From Streptomyces sp. 1-11 (lineage in GTDB: Bacteria > Actinomycetota > Actinomycetes > Streptomycetales > Streptomycetaceae), in contig NZ_BJTV01000003.1 in assembly GCF_007176755.1 (NCBI RefSeq), positions 434,001-498,000 on the forward strand: DNA of 64,000 nt, given 5' to 3'. The position numbers and the translations under genes were made by a program. The notes under the pieces are model-generated. The model was not told the origin of the DNA. It was given only the letters and a program-made list of their open reading frames with translations, and did no database searches. This document shows positions 27,315 to 38,139 of this stretch, in pieces (position 1 is the stretch's first letter; each line of letters opens with the position of its first letter).

Positions 27315-28253
27315 TCAGCCCGCGGCCACGGTCAGGGGTGCGAACCGGCGTTTCCAGTCCCCCGGCAGGTCCGTGATGCCGTAGGTCATGACCGCGTTGT
27401 CGGTCACGGGGGCCAGCCCCCGGGCCTCGGCCCAGGCCAGCAGTTCCTCGTGCCGTATGTCGATGTCGGTGCGCAGGGGGCGGTGTGTGTGGGCCGCGAG
27501 CGAGGTGATGAGGGCCTTGGCCGTCTCCGTGTCCCGGGCGATCAGCGGTCCGACGACGTGGGTGTCCATGTTGGGCCATGCGGCCGTGTAGCCGGTGATC
27601 CGGCCGTCCTCCTCGGCCACGCGAAGCTGGTCGGCGAAGGAGGGGAGACGTGCGATGAGGGGCATGCGATCGACGCCGAACGCCTCCTCGTCGAGCCGGA
27701 GGATCGAGGACAGGTCCTCCGCGGTGGCCGGACGTGTCGCCACTCGGGGTTCCGGTCCACCGGTGGTGAACCGCCCCCTCAGCATCTTCGACTGTCCCGT
27801 GACCTTGAAGCCCAGTTCCTCGTAGAGCGGGCGCCCGAAGGGAGTGGCGTACAGGGTCAGCGGGGTGGTGCCCATGAGTGACACGACGTGCCGCATGAGG
27901 CGGCGCCCGACGCCCTGGCGGGCATGGCGTCCGGCCACGAGGACCATGCCGATGGCGCCGAGGGCCGGGCGCTCCCAGGAGCCGTATTCGGTGACGACAC
28001 ACGCCGCGACGAGTCCGCCGTCGGGGTCGTCGATGCCGTAGCCCTTTCCGGCCGTGAGGAGAAAGCCCCACTTGTGCTCCTCGCGTGGCCACCCCCGGTC
28101 CTCGGACAGGTCGGCGCAGGCGGTGAGATCGCGGAGCGTCAGAGGCCGGATGGGCAGGGCGGCGAGTGATGGAGTCGGCACGCAGGTCAGGCTGTCCGAC
28201 CAGGGCCCTGTCCGTCCACCGGTTTCGACGCGGACGTGGACGCTTTTGGCCAC
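27315..28253 (-). CDS. GNAT family N-acetyltransferase (two-domain)
   Basis: Up to 312 residues. The first GNAT domain is clear (IRPLTLRDLTACADLSEDRGW; VAGRHARQGVGRRLMRHVVSL with R/QxxGxG; PLYEELGFKVTG). A second, more degenerate GNAT-like half follows (ATRPATAEDLSSILRLDEEAFGVDR). Start uncertain: GTG at 28253 gives the longest frame, while GTG at 28181 (VPTPSLAALPIRPL) begins close to the domain; neither has a clear RBS. A parS lies 36 bp upstream. Substrate unknown. Confidence 0.82.
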   Translation of the reverse strand: MAKSVHVRVETGGRTGPWSDSLTCVPTPSLAALPIRPLTLRDLTACADLSEDRGWPREEHKWGFLLTAGKGYGIDDPDGGLVAACVVTEYGSWERPALGAIGMVLVAGRHARQGVGRRLMRHVVSLMGTTPLTLYATPFGRPLYEELGFKVTGQSKMLRGRFTTGGPEPRVATRPATAEDLSSILRLDEEAFGVDRMPLIARLPSFADQLRVAEEDGRITGYTAAWPNMDTHVVGPLIARDTETAKALITSLAAHTHRPLRTDIDIRHEELLAWAEARGLAPVTDNAVMTYGITDLPGDWKRRFAPLTVAAG

Positions 28254-28288
28254 GTCGTGGTCCGATCACGCAGGGCCCGGGCGCGAGG

Positions 28289-28302
28289 GTTTCACGTGAA
28301 AC
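28289..28302. other. parS: parS (ParB binding site), exact consensus
   Basis: Exact GTTTCACGTGAAAC between the GNAT start and the NUDIX gene end. The palindrome does not extend past the core. Confidence 0.93.
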
Positions 28303-28359
28303 ACCGGTGAGCCCTGGACCGCGCGGCCCCGGCGGCGATCCGGGACGTGTCGTACGTCC

Positions 28360-28842
28360 CTAACCGAGGTCGGGGGCGTGCATCGCGCGAACGCCCTCGA
28401 TGTTGCCGTCCAGGTAGTGCCGCAGGGACAGCGGTACGAGGTGGACGGAGGCGATGCCGACCCGGGTGAAGGGGATACGGACGATCTCGTACTCACCCAG
28501 CGGTTCATCCACCTCGGGTCCATGACGCAGTGACGGCTCCATGGACTCCAGCCGGCAGACGAAGAAGTGCTGCACTTTCACCCCGGTCGCGCCGCCGTCC
28601 TCGCCGATGTGCTCCACGGTGTCCACGAAACAGGGCACGACATCGGTGATCTTGGCGCCGAGTTCCTCGTACACCTCTCGGTGCAGGGCGTCGACGACGG
28701 TCGGGTCCGCGGCTTCCACCCCGCCTCCTGGGGTGACCCAGTAGGGATCGACGCCGGGCTTGGTGCGCTTGATCAGGATCAGGTCGTCACCGTCCAGCAG
28801 AACGGCACGGGCGGTGCGCTTGACCACGGGTCGGACGGTCAT
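28360..28842 (-). CDS. NUDIX hydrolase
   Basis: 160 residues. The Nudix box is GGGVEAADPTVVDALHREVYEELGAKI in sequence terms (G-x5-E-x7-R-E-x2-E-E-x-G) near residues 45-70, which hydrolyses nucleoside diphosphate derivatives; substrate unknown. The ATG at 28842 (MTVRPVVKRTARAVLL) starts the domain properly. No Shine-Dalgarno precedes it, so leaderless or coupled translation is possible. A one-mismatch parS-like site is 22 bp upstream, between it and the LysR gene. Confidence 0.9.
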   Translation of the reverse strand: MTVRPVVKRTARAVLLDGDDLILIKRTKPGVDPYWVTPGGGVEAADPTVVDALHREVYEELGAKITDVVPCFVDTVEHIGEDGGATGVKVQHFFVCRLESMEPSLRHGPEVDEPLGEYEIVRIPFTRVGIASVHLVPLSLRHYLDGNIEGVRAMHAPDLG

Positions 28843-28863
28843 GGAGGAAATGTGGCCCGGCTC

Positions 28864-28877
28864 GTTCCACGTGAAAC
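28864..28877. other. Degenerate parS-like site (one mismatch)
   Basis: GTTCCACGTGAAAC, one substitution from the parS consensus. In the gap between the LysR stop and the NUDIX start. It may still bind ParB weakly or through spreading. Confidence 0.65.
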
Positions 28878-28928
28878 CTCCCGCCCGCGACCCCGTTCGA
28901 GTGCGAGCCGTGCAGCGGTACGGCTGGT

Positions 28929-29834
28929 TCAGCCCCAGCCGTATGCCGCCCTCTGGAGCCACTCGTGCGCCCGGGCGATGTGCGGCATGGCGAGGGCGCC
29001 GGTACGCACGGCCAGGAAGTAGGTGCGCAGCGGTGGGACCGCCGGGTCGTACAGCGTCGTGATCTCACCGCGGCCGAGGGCGGAGGCGCTCAGATAGCGG
29101 GGCAGTACGGCGAGCCCGGCGCCGGAGATCGCGCAGGAGAGCACCGCGCGCAGATCGGGAACGATGACCGTCCCCGAGGCGGCCGGACGGGAGTCGAAGA
29201 CGGAGGCCCAGTAGCGCGAGACGAACGGCAGCGACTCATGGACCTCCACGACGGGCAGGCCCTCCAGGGCCGCTGCCCCCTTGAGGCCCAGGGCTCCCGG
29301 GCCGATCCGCTCGGCCCAGCGGGGAGCGGCCACCAGCACATGCTCCTCGTCGCAGAGCGGGGTGGCGGTCAGCAGGGTGCCGCGCGGGCGGGCGGTGCTG
29401 ATGGCCAGGTCGTGGTGTCCGGCGGCGAGCCCTTCGAGAGACTCCTCCGCGGTGCCGAAGGTGGCCCGCAGCGCCAGGCCCTGGCCGTCGTCGCCGGTCA
29501 GCTCGGTCAGGGCGGGGAGGGCACGCTCGGCGGTGAACTCCGGCGGGCCGGCGAGGTGCAGCGTTCGTGACGAAGCTCCGTCGTCGGGGGAGCTCTCGGC
29601 TATCTCGACCAGGGCGTCGAGGTGGGGTGCGGCCTTGTGGGCGAGTTCGTCGCCGATGGTCGTCGGCGTCACCCCGCGGGCCTGTCTCAGGAACAGGGGA
29701 CGGCCGAGCTGGCGCTCCAGGGTGCGGATCTGGGAGGTGACGGCCGGCTGGGAGAGGCCCAGCAGGGCCGCGGCGCGGGTGAAGGAGCCGGCCCGGTGCA
29801 CGGTGACGAAAGTGCGCAGCAAGGCCAGGTCCAT
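28929..29834 (-). CDS. LysR-family transcriptional regulator
   Basis: 301 residues, the normal length. The N-terminal helix-turn-helix is LLRTFVTVHRAGSFTRAAALLGLSQPAVTSQIRTLERQLG, followed by the periplasmic-binding-protein-like effector domain (residues about 90-295). The ATG at 29834 has GGGAGG upstream. It is followed by the NUDIX gene on the same strand; no divergent target gene is adjacent. Target and effector unknown. Confidence 0.92.
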   Translation of the reverse strand: MDLALLRTFVTVHRAGSFTRAAALLGLSQPAVTSQIRTLERQLGRPLFLRQARGVTPTTIGDELAHKAAPHLDALVEIAESSPDDGASSRTLHLAGPPEFTAERALPALTELTGDDGQGLALRATFGTAEESLEGLAAGHHDLAISTARPRGTLLTATPLCDEEHVLVAAPRWAERIGPGALGLKGAAALEGLPVVEVHESLPFVSRYWASVFDSRPAASGTVIVPDLRAVLSCAISGAGLAVLPRYLSASALGRGEITTLYDPAVPPLRTYFLAVRTGALAMPHIARAHEWLQRAAYGWG

Positions 29835-29981
29835 GGTGCGCCCTCCCCCTTCCCGGCCCTCCTCGGGCCTAGGGCAGGCACCAACTATAAATAAGTCGAT
29901 AGGTCTCTGTCGCTACCGTGATTGGACACTGACGGAGAGTCAACTAGCCTTGTTGGCGCGGTTCTTCACGTGCGGAACCGA

Positions 29982-30020
29982 GGACGGTCCGAGCCACGAG
30001 GGGGGAGGCTCGGACCGTCC
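29982..30020 (-). terminator. Hairpin terminator downstream of the gamma-lyase gene
   Basis: Perfect 14-bp arms (GGACGGTCCGAGCC and its complement) with an 11-nt loop, 28 bp past the gamma-lyase stop and upstream of the LysR promoter region. Confidence 0.8.
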
Positions 30021-30048
30021 GCCGATCAGGGCCGGTCCGTCGACCGGC

Positions 30049-31197
30049 TCACTCAGCCGACTCGTCGAGCGCGCGCAGCACGTCCGCCACCAGGTCCTCG
30101 GGGTCCTCCGCGCCGACGGACATGCGGATGAATCCCTCCGGGACCGCGTCCCCGCCCCAGCGACGACGGCGCTCGGCCGTGGAGCGCACCCCGCCGAAGC
30201 TCGTCGCGTCCTCGACCAGGCGCAGCGCCTCGAGGAAACGCTCGGCACGCGCGCGCGTGGGCAGCGTGAAGGAGACCACACAGCCGTAGCGGCGCATCTG
30301 CTGCGAGGCGATCTTGTGCGAGGGGTCGTCGGGCAGCCCCGGGTAGCGCAGCCCGGAGATGTCGGCCCGCTGCCGCAGGGCCTCGGCGACGGCGAGCGCG
30401 GTGGCGTTCTGCCGGTCGACGCGCATCTGGAGCGTGGCGATGGAGCGGTGGGCGAGCCAGGCCTCCATCGGTCCGGCGATCGCTCCGACGATCTTGCGCC
30501 ACCGTCGTACGGCGGTCATCGCCTCGCCTTCGCGTCCGGCCGCGTAGCCCAGCAGGACGTCTCCGTGCCCGGTCAGCTGCTTGGTGCCGCTGGCCACGGC
30601 GAAGTCGGCGCCCAGCTCCAGCGGGCGCTGGCCGAGGGGGGTGGCGAGCGTGTTGTCGACGGCGACCAGGGCACCGCGCGCGTGCGCGGCCTCCACCAGC
30701 CGCTTGATGTCGCACACGTCGAGTCCCGGGTTCGACGGCGACTCGATCCACAGCAGCCGCGCGCCGTCGAGGACGTCCAGCTGGGCGTCCCCGCCGGTGG
30801 GCGCGATGCGCACCTCGACGCCGTAGGCCTCGAGCTGGGCGCGGACCAGAGGCAGCACCTGGTAGCCGTCGGAGGGCAGGACGACCGCGTCGCCCGCGCG
30901 CAGCTGGGAGAAGAGCACCGCCGAGATCGCGGCCATGCCCGAGGCGAACACCAGCGTCTCGACGTCGTCCCGTCCTGGGGCCTCCAGCTCGCTGATGGCG
31001 CGCTCCAGGTTGGTCCAGGTGGGGTTGTCGTCACGGCCGTAGGAGTACGGTCCCGTCACCTCGCCAGGCAGGTGGAAGTGCGCGGCGAACACGGGCCCGG
31101 GCAGGGTGGGCTCGTGCTTGACCGGCTCGGGGAGCCCGGCCCGTACCGCGCGCGTGCCGTCGCCGGTGTGGTCCGCGCCCTTGGTGGATTCGCTCAT
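30049..31197 (-). CDS. Cys/Met metabolism PLP enzyme (cystathionine gamma-lyase-like)
   Basis: 382 residues. Cys/Met-metabolism fold with GPYSYGRDDNPTWTNLERAISELE, FASGMAAISAVLF, the PLP Asp in ALVAVDNTLATPLGQRP, and the Schiff-base lysine in SGTKQLTGHGD. Members cleave or form C-S bonds (cystathionine gamma-lyase, gamma-synthase or methionine lyase); the exact reaction is not decided by sequence. The ATG start overlaps the ptpA stop by 4 bp, so translation is coupled. Confidence 0.9.
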   Translation of the reverse strand: MSESTKGADHTGDGTRAVRAGLPEPVKHEPTLPGPVFAAHFHLPGEVTGPYSYGRDDNPTWTNLERAISELEAPGRDDVETLVFASGMAAISAVLFSQLRAGDAVVLPSDGYQVLPLVRAQLEAYGVEVRIAPTGGDAQLDVLDGARLLWIESPSNPGLDVCDIKRLVEAAHARGALVAVDNTLATPLGQRPLELGADFAVASGTKQLTGHGDVLLGYAAGREGEAMTAVRRWRKIVGAIAGPMEAWLAHRSIATLQMRVDRQNATALAVAEALRQRADISGLRYPGLPDDPSHKIASQQMRRYGCVVSFTLPTRARAERFLEALRLVEDATSFGGVRSTAERRRRWGGDAVPEGFIRMSVGAEDPEDLVADVLRALDESAE

Positions 31198-31685
31198 GCG
31201 ATCCGTCCCTCCAGTTGTTCCCGTACGGCGGCGAGCAGACCGGTACTCGCCTCCTCCACCATCTCAAGGCATTCCTGGAAGCCCTCGGGGCCCCCGTAGT
31301 ACGGGTCCGGCACGTCGAGGTCGTCGGGCGTGGGCTGGGCGTAGGAGCGCAGCAGACGGACCTTGTGGGCGTCCTCCTCGGTGGGCGCGAGGCGGCGCAG
31401 GGCCTTGAGGTGGCCGGTGTCCAGGGCGACCACCAGGTCGAGGCGGGCGAACCAGGAGGGCTGGAACTGCCGTGCCACGTGCCCGGTGCGGTAGCCGTGC
31501 TCGTCGAGGACCGAGACGGTGCGCGGGTCGGCGGCCTCCCCCTCGTGCCAGCCGCCGGTGCCGGCGCTGTCGATCTCCACCCGGTCCTCGAGGCCCGCGT
31601 CCTCCACGCGCGCGCGGAAGACCGACTCGGCCATCGGGGAGCGGCAGATGTTGCCGGTGCACACGAAACAGACGCGGTAGGTCAT
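31194..31685 (-). CDS. ptpA: Low-molecular-weight protein tyrosine phosphatase PtpA
   Basis: 163 residues. The P-loop CTGNICRS (C9-x5-R15) is at the N-terminus and the general-acid Asp is in DVPDPYYGG near residue 127. It dephosphorylates phosphotyrosine; the Streptomyces enzyme PtpA influences secondary metabolism. The ATG at 31685 lies 8 bp from the next gene upstream end. The stop overlaps the gamma-lyase start (ATGA type), an unexpected pairing. Confidence 0.94.
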   Translation of the reverse strand: MTYRVCFVCTGNICRSPMAESVFRARVEDAGLEDRVEIDSAGTGGWHEGEAADPRTVSVLDEHGYRTGHVARQFQPSWFARLDLVVALDTGHLKALRRLAPTEEDAHKVRLLRSYAQPTPDDLDVPDPYYGGPEGFQECLEMVEEASTGLLAAVREQLEGRIA

Positions 31686-31692
31686 GACCGGT

Positions 31693-32070
31693 TCAGTCCT
31701 CGTCGGGCAGGACGAGGTTCAGCGCCCAGGAGACCACGGAGATGATCAGGCCGCCGAGCACGGCCGTCCAGAAGCCCTCCACGTGGAAGCTCAGGTCGAG
31801 CTTGCCGCACACCCAGGAGGTCAGCAGCAGCATCAGCGCGTTGACGACCAGGGTGATCAGTCCCAGCGTCAGCAGGAACAGCGGGAAGGTGAGCACCTTC
31901 ACGATCGGCTTGACCAGGAAGTTGACCAGCCCGAAGATCAGCGCGACGACGATCAGCGTCCCGGCCTTCTTGCCCGTGCTGTCACCTGTGAGAGTGATCT
32001 TGTCGAGCAGCCACACGGCAACCGCGAGCGCGGCCGCGTTGGCGATCGTCTTGACTAGGAAATTCTTCAT
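31693..32070 (-). CDS. Phage holin family 4-like membrane protein
   Basis: 125 residues with four hydrophobic segments (KTIANAAALAVAVWLLDKI; TLIVVALIFGLVNFLVKPIV; LTFPLFLLTLGLITLVVNALML; FWTAVLGGLIISVVSWALNLVL). This matches PF04020 (Phage_holin_4_2, YvlD-like), which is widespread in bacterial chromosomes and usually not phage derived. The ATG at 32070 is the first of the ptpA and gamma-lyase group, spaced 7 bp from ptpA. Function unknown. Confidence 0.88.
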   Translation of the reverse strand: MKNFLVKTIANAAALAVAVWLLDKITLTGDSTGKKAGTLIVVALIFGLVNFLVKPIVKVLTFPLFLLTLGLITLVVNALMLLLTSWVCGKLDLSFHVEGFWTAVLGGLIISVVSWALNLVLPDED

Positions 32071-32127
32071 GTGTCTGATCGTGGCAGACCGGATCAGACC
32101 GAGCAGGGGCGAGGGCGGACGACGGCG

Positions 32128-32445
32128 ATGAAGGCATTCCGGCTGGATGAACTGGAGGCGGAGCGCGCCTCCCACGACGGGGCCTATCTGCAGTTCCTGC
32201 GGGAGCGGAACATGTCGGTGGGCCTGTACGCGCTCGACGCGGGCGAGCACGACCCGCAGAAGCCGCACAACCAGGACGAGGTGTACTTCGTCGTCAGCGG
32301 ACGCGCGTCGATCACGGTCGGCCTGGAGACCACCCAGGTGGCGCGGGGCAGCGTGGTGTACGTGCCGGCCGGCGTCGCCCACAAGTTCCACCACATCAGC
32401 GAGGACCTGAGGGTACTGGTCGTCTTCTCTCCGCCTGAGGCCTGA
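32128..32445 (+). CDS. Cupin-domain protein
   Basis: 105 residues forming one small cupin barrel: motif 1 HDPQKPHNQDEVYFVVSGRA (H, H, E ligands) and motif 2 GSVVYVPAGVAHKFHHI (P-G-x-x-H). Metal binding is likely; reaction unknown. The ATG at 32128 is divergent from the holin-like gene with 57 bp between starts. Confidence 0.9.
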   Translation: MKAFRLDELEAERASHDGAYLQFLRERNMSVGLYALDAGEHDPQKPHNQDEVYFVVSGRASITVGLETTQVARGSVVYVPAGVAHKFHHISEDLRVLVVFSPPEA

Positions 32446-32610
32446 GCCCCGGGGTCGGGGTTCCCTAGGGGTCGGGTCAGGGGAGGACAAGGGATGCGAG
32501 GCGCCCGCCGGCCCCCGTCCCGGCCCTAGCATCGATGGCAGACATCAGGACTGGGTCCAGGACGGAGCACAGGACGTCGTGGACGCAACGGAACGCAAAG
32601 GACGAGGGCG

Positions 32611-32823
32611 ATGCGAGAGATCTTCGCTGGGCTGCCGTGGTGGGTGAAGTGGGTCGCGGTGCCGGTCATCGCCCTGGTCGTGTTCGGCAGCCTGATAGCG
32701 ACCGTCATCGGGTTCGTGATCGGCCTGCTCTTCAAGGCGCTGGTCTTCGTCGCGCTGGTCGGCGGGCTGATCTACATCGTGCGCAAGTTCATGTCGAGCT
32801 CCTCGTCGCGCAGCGACTGGTGA
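32611..32823 (+). CDS. Small membrane protein, DUF5326-like
   Basis: 70 residues with two hydrophobic helices (WVKWVAVPVIALVVFGSLIATVIGF; LLFKALVFVALVGGLIYIV) and a Ser-rich basic tail. The ATG at 32611 has a purine-rich GAGGGCG leader. Conserved just upstream of ssgR in Streptomyces. Function unknown. Confidence 0.82.
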   Translation: MREIFAGLPWWVKWVAVPVIALVVFGSLIATVIGFVIGLLFKALVFVALVGGLIYIVRKFMSSSSSRSDW

Positions 32824-33018
32824 GCGGCGCGGGAGCCGGTGACCGGTAACGGGGGCCACCGGTTCCCTCGGGGGAGGGAAGTTTCCCCGGTGGACCGTCC
32901 GTACACGGGGGCGGACGGTTAGGTTCGGACCCACGCGGGGTCTGGCCCCGCCAGCGGCACACACCCCACCCGTGTTCCACCGCACGGGCGGCCCCACCTC
33001 GCGCCCCCGGAGTGACCC

Positions 33019-33933
33019 TTGGCCACGGTTGACACCGCACCGGCAGAACCCCAGGCACCGCCGGCTCCGCCGCGTCCCCGCGTGCCCCATGCGCAGCGGT
33101 CCTGCGCGGCGGCCGTCCCGGGGCAGCCGCGTCCCGTGAGCGGTCCCGGACGCGGGCGCTCACCGGAGGTCCCGGAGCAACCGCAGGCGGCGACCCTGAT
33201 CGGCTCCGTCCAGCGGGCGATGCGCCTGCTGGAGACGGTCGCGTCCCACGACTACGGCGCCCCCGCCAAGCAACTCGCCCGGGAGACCGGCCTCGCCCTG
33301 CCCACGGCCTATCACCTCCTGCGCACCCTGGTGCACGAGGGTTACCTGCGCCGGGACAAGGGGCTCTTCTTCCTGGGTGAAGCGGCCGAGCAGCTGAGCG
33401 GCAGCGGAGCGCGGCAGAAACGTCGCGGCGCGGTGGCGGACACCCTCGCGTACTGGCGGGATTCCATCGGGGTCCCGGTGTACTACGCCATGTACCGGGC
33501 CGGTGAGATCGAGGTCGTCTGCGTCTCCGACTCGCGGGAGACCCCCGCGGTCGAGGAGTGGGCCGACTTCCGCGAGACCGGGCACGCCCACGCGATCGGA
33601 CAGTGCCTGCTCTCCCAGCTGGACGAGGAAGCCCGCAGGGACCATCTGAGCCGCTACCCGGCGCGGTCCCTCACGCCCTACTCGGTGCGGGACGACGACG
33701 CCCTCCTGCGCCGGCTGGCCAGGACACCGCGGATGGAGCCGGTGGTGGAGCGGCAGGAGTACGCGCTCGGGACGGTCTGTGCGGCGGTCCCCATCACGGT
33801 CGGCACGACGGCGGCCACGATGGCCATCTCACTCCCCGTACATCAGAGCGAACGGCTGCTGCCCGCGGCCCGTCGCCTGCAGGCCGGGATCGGGCGGCAT
33901 CTGGGCGCGCTGTCACTCTCTATCAGTATCTGA
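33019..33933 (+). CDS. ssgR: SsgR, IclR-family activator of ssgA
   Basis: Up to 304 residues. The IclR helix-turn-helix begins at LIGSVQRAMRLLETVASHDYGAPAKQLARETGLALPTAYHLLRTLVHEGYL, followed by the IclR effector domain (VCAAVPITVG, RRLQAGIGRHL at the end). About 60 Pro-rich residues precede the domain. The TTG at 33019 has GGAG 6 bp upstream; GTG at 33136 is an alternative giving 265 residues. Located directly before ssgA, the known target in Streptomyces, where SsgR is needed for ssgA transcription during sporulation. Confidence 0.9.
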   Translation: MATVDTAPAEPQAPPAPPRPRVPHAQRSCAAAVPGQPRPVSGPGRGRSPEVPEQPQAATLIGSVQRAMRLLETVASHDYGAPAKQLARETGLALPTAYHLLRTLVHEGYLRRDKGLFFLGEAAEQLSGSGARQKRRGAVADTLAYWRDSIGVPVYYAMYRAGEIEVVCVSDSRETPAVEEWADFRETGHAHAIGQCLLSQLDEEARRDHLSRYPARSLTPYSVRDDDALLRRLARTPRMEPVVERQEYALGTVCAAVPITVGTTAATMAISLPVHQSERLLPAARRLQAGIGRHLGALSLSISI

Positions 33934-34034
33934 AAACTCACTCCTTGTGATTCGGCATGCACGTTGAGCAAGATTTGAGGCACAGTCGAGGGGGATCAAT
34001 CTCGGCCAGTCGACGTCATACGACGGGGTAGGCG

Positions 34035-34472
34035 ATGCGCGAATCCGTACAGGCAGAAGTCATGATGAGTTTTCTCGTCTCCGAGGAGCTCTCCTTCCGC
34101 ATCCCGGTGGAGTTGCGCTACGAGACCTGTGATCCCTATGCCGTGCGGCTCACCTTCCACCTGCCCGGTGACGCCCCGGTCACCTGGGCCTTCGGGCGGG
34201 AACTGCTGATCGACGGTGTGGGGCGGCCGTGCGGGGAGGGCGATGTGCACATCGCTCCCGCCGACACCGAAGTGCTGGGCGAGGTGCTGATCCGGCTTCA
34301 GGTCGGCAGCGACCAGGCGCTGTTCCGCTCCTCGACGCCGCCCCTCGTGGCCTTCCTCGACCGCACGGACAAGCTGGTGCCGCTCGGCCAGGAGGGCGCC
34401 CTCGCGGACTTCGACGCCCACCTCGACGAGGCGCTCGACCGCATTCTGGCCGAGGAGCAGAGCGCCGGCTGA
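34035..34472 (+). CDS. ssgA: SsgA, sporulation-specific cell division activator
   Basis: 145 residues of the SsgA-like protein family, which controls localisation of the divisome and septum-linked wall synthesis during sporulation. Diagnostic segments: SEELSFRIPVELRYETCDPYAVRLTFHLPGDAPVTWAFGRELL and SSTPPLVAFLDRTDKLVPLG. The start MRESVQAEV aligns exactly in length with SsgB's N-terminus, supporting ATG at 34035 rather than the later Met-Met. The 101-bp gap after ssgR should hold its promoter. Confidence 0.96.
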   Translation: MRESVQAEVMMSFLVSEELSFRIPVELRYETCDPYAVRLTFHLPGDAPVTWAFGRELLIDGVGRPCGEGDVHIAPADTEVLGEVLIRLQVGSDQALFRSSTPPLVAFLDRTDKLVPLGQEGALADFDAHLDEALDRILAEEQSAG

Positions 34473-34563
34473 GGCCTTGGGGCAGCCGGGCGCCGGACGC
34501 TCGGGCACTGCCGCCCGGGACACCGCAGGAACGGTTCTTCAGCGCCCCCCGGCGCCCGATGCG

Positions 34564-35964
34564 CTAGCGCTTGCGCCGCCGGCCCCGGCCACCCCGGGCC
34601 GGGGGGACGGGCTGCGCCCCCGTGCCCGCGGCACCGGCCGCTGCGGGGCGGTCGGCCGCGACGACCAGGGCGGCGAGGGCGGTGGTGACCGGGACCGAGG
34701 CGACCAGGCCGATCGACCCCACCAGCGTGCGCACGATCTCCTCGGCCACCAGCTCGCTGTTGGCCACCGTGCCCACGCTGCTCTGCGCGATCGAGAACAG
34801 CAGGAGCAGCGGCAGCGCGGCGCCGGCGTAGGCGAGCACCAGGGTGTTGACGACCGAGGCGATGTGGTCGCGGCCGATCCGGATGGCCGCCCGGTACAGG
34901 TCGCGCCGGCCCATCGCGGGGTTGGCCTCGTGCAGCTCCCAGACCGCGGACGTCTGGGTCACCGTCACATCGTCCAGGACGCCCAGTGAACCGATGATGA
35001 CTCCGGCCAGCAGCAGGCCGCTCATGTCTATCGACGGGAACAGCCCGTGGATCAGACCCGTGCTGTCGTCCGTGTTGCCGGTCAGCGCGGCCCAGCCGAT
35101 GAAGCCGGAGCCGAGAACGCCGATCAGCAGCAGGGAGGCCAGGGTGCCGAGCACCGCGACCGACGTACGCGCCGACAGCCCATGGCACATGTAGAGCGCG
35201 ATGAGCATGATGGCGCTCGAGCCGACGACGGCCACCAGCAGCGGATTCGAGCCCTGCAGGATCGCGGGCAGGATGAAGAACGTCAGCACCATGAAACTCA
35301 CGGCCAGTGCGACCAGGGCCATGATCCCGCGCATTCGGCCCACCACCACGACGGCGAGCGCGAAGACGCCGGCGAGCAGCGCCATGGGGAACTTCCGGTT
35401 CACATCGGTCACCGAGTACTGCAGCTCCCTCGGCGCCGAGGGCTCGTAGGCGACCACGACCTTCTGGCCCTGGTGCAACTGCCGTGACTGGTCCGGCTGC
35501 ACGATCTCGGTGAAGGTACGGCCCCGGTCCTTGCCGGTGTCGACCCTGATGGTCGCCTTCCTGCAGGGGCCCTTCGCCTCGTGCTGTGCCGAGCCGTCGC
35601 CTGGAGGGGAGGTGCCGCCCACCGCCGTGCCGCCCGAGGCGTTGACCGACTTGCAGTTCAGCTCGACCACCTGAGCCACCGTGGCCTGCTGGGTCTGGCG
35701 GTCGAAGCCGACGCCGGTGCGCTCGTGCGGCGGTGCTCCTCCCGGCCAGAGAACCACCAGGCCGACCACGACGGCGGCGGTGAACGGGACCAGGATCGCC
35801 GCGATGACCTTGCGCAGATGCTTCGAGACGGGCGCGGCGGGCCCGTGGCTGTGACTGTGACCGTGTGAGTGGCCGGGCCCACGGCCGTGGCCGTCGCCTG
35901 GGGCGGAGCCGCCCTGGCGCGGCGGCTCGGAGGGTGGGTAGGGGTACTGCTCCGTCGTGGTCAC
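34564..35964 (-). CDS. YibE/F-like multi-pass membrane protein with His-rich N-terminus
   Basis: 466 residues. A His/Gly-rich cytoplasmic start (HGRGPGHSHGHSHSHG, about residues 24-42) is followed by one helix (IAAILVPFTAAVVVGLVVLWPGG), an extracytoplasmic domain of about 120 residues, and six to seven helices with the YibE/F features GVLDDVTVTQTSAVWEL and DHIASVVNTLVLAYAGAALPLLLLF. The C-terminus is basic. The His cluster suggests metal handling. GTG start at 35964, divergent from thiC; the role is unknown. Confidence 0.85.
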   Translation of the reverse strand: MTTTEQYPYPPSEPPRQGGSAPGDGHGRGPGHSHGHSHSHGPAAPVSKHLRKVIAAILVPFTAAVVVGLVVLWPGGAPPHERTGVGFDRQTQQATVAQVVELNCKSVNASGGTAVGGTSPPGDGSAQHEAKGPCRKATIRVDTGKDRGRTFTEIVQPDQSRQLHQGQKVVVAYEPSAPRELQYSVTDVNRKFPMALLAGVFALAVVVVGRMRGIMALVALAVSFMVLTFFILPAILQGSNPLLVAVVGSSAIMLIALYMCHGLSARTSVAVLGTLASLLLIGVLGSGFIGWAALTGNTDDSTGLIHGLFPSIDMSGLLLAGVIIGSLGVLDDVTVTQTSAVWELHEANPAMGRRDLYRAAIRIGRDHIASVVNTLVLAYAGAALPLLLLFSIAQSSVGTVANSELVAEEIVRTLVGSIGLVASVPVTTALAALVVAADRPAAAGAAGTGAQPVPPARGGRGRRRKR

Positions 35965-36044
35965 CGCCCGATCATCGCAAGAACGAAGGAGGCCCTCTGT
36001 TCAGCGCGCCCGAACTGACGCTAGCGTGGAGGCACCTTTGCACA

Positions 36045-37988
<1,944 letters not shown>

Positions 37989-38139
37989 TCACCTCGCGCT
38001 GACTACCGCCGGCCCCGGGGCGCGCCAAGTCCCGGGCCCGGTGCGGCAGGAGCGACGCGGCGACCCGCCCGCGGGCCCCGCGTTCCCGCCTCTCGGCGGC
38101 CCGGGCCGGGCGGGCGCACCGTGAACGGGTGTGAGCCGG

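Noticed and set aside
29971..29988. CACGTG-containing inverted repeat (GTTCTTCACGTGCGGAAC).
   Set aside because: It shares only the CACGTG core with parS; four positions differ, so I do not call it a ParB site.
31693..32070. Holin-like protein as a sign of a prophage.
   Set aside because: This PF04020 family is common in bacterial chromosomes, and no lysis, integrase or structural gene is nearby.
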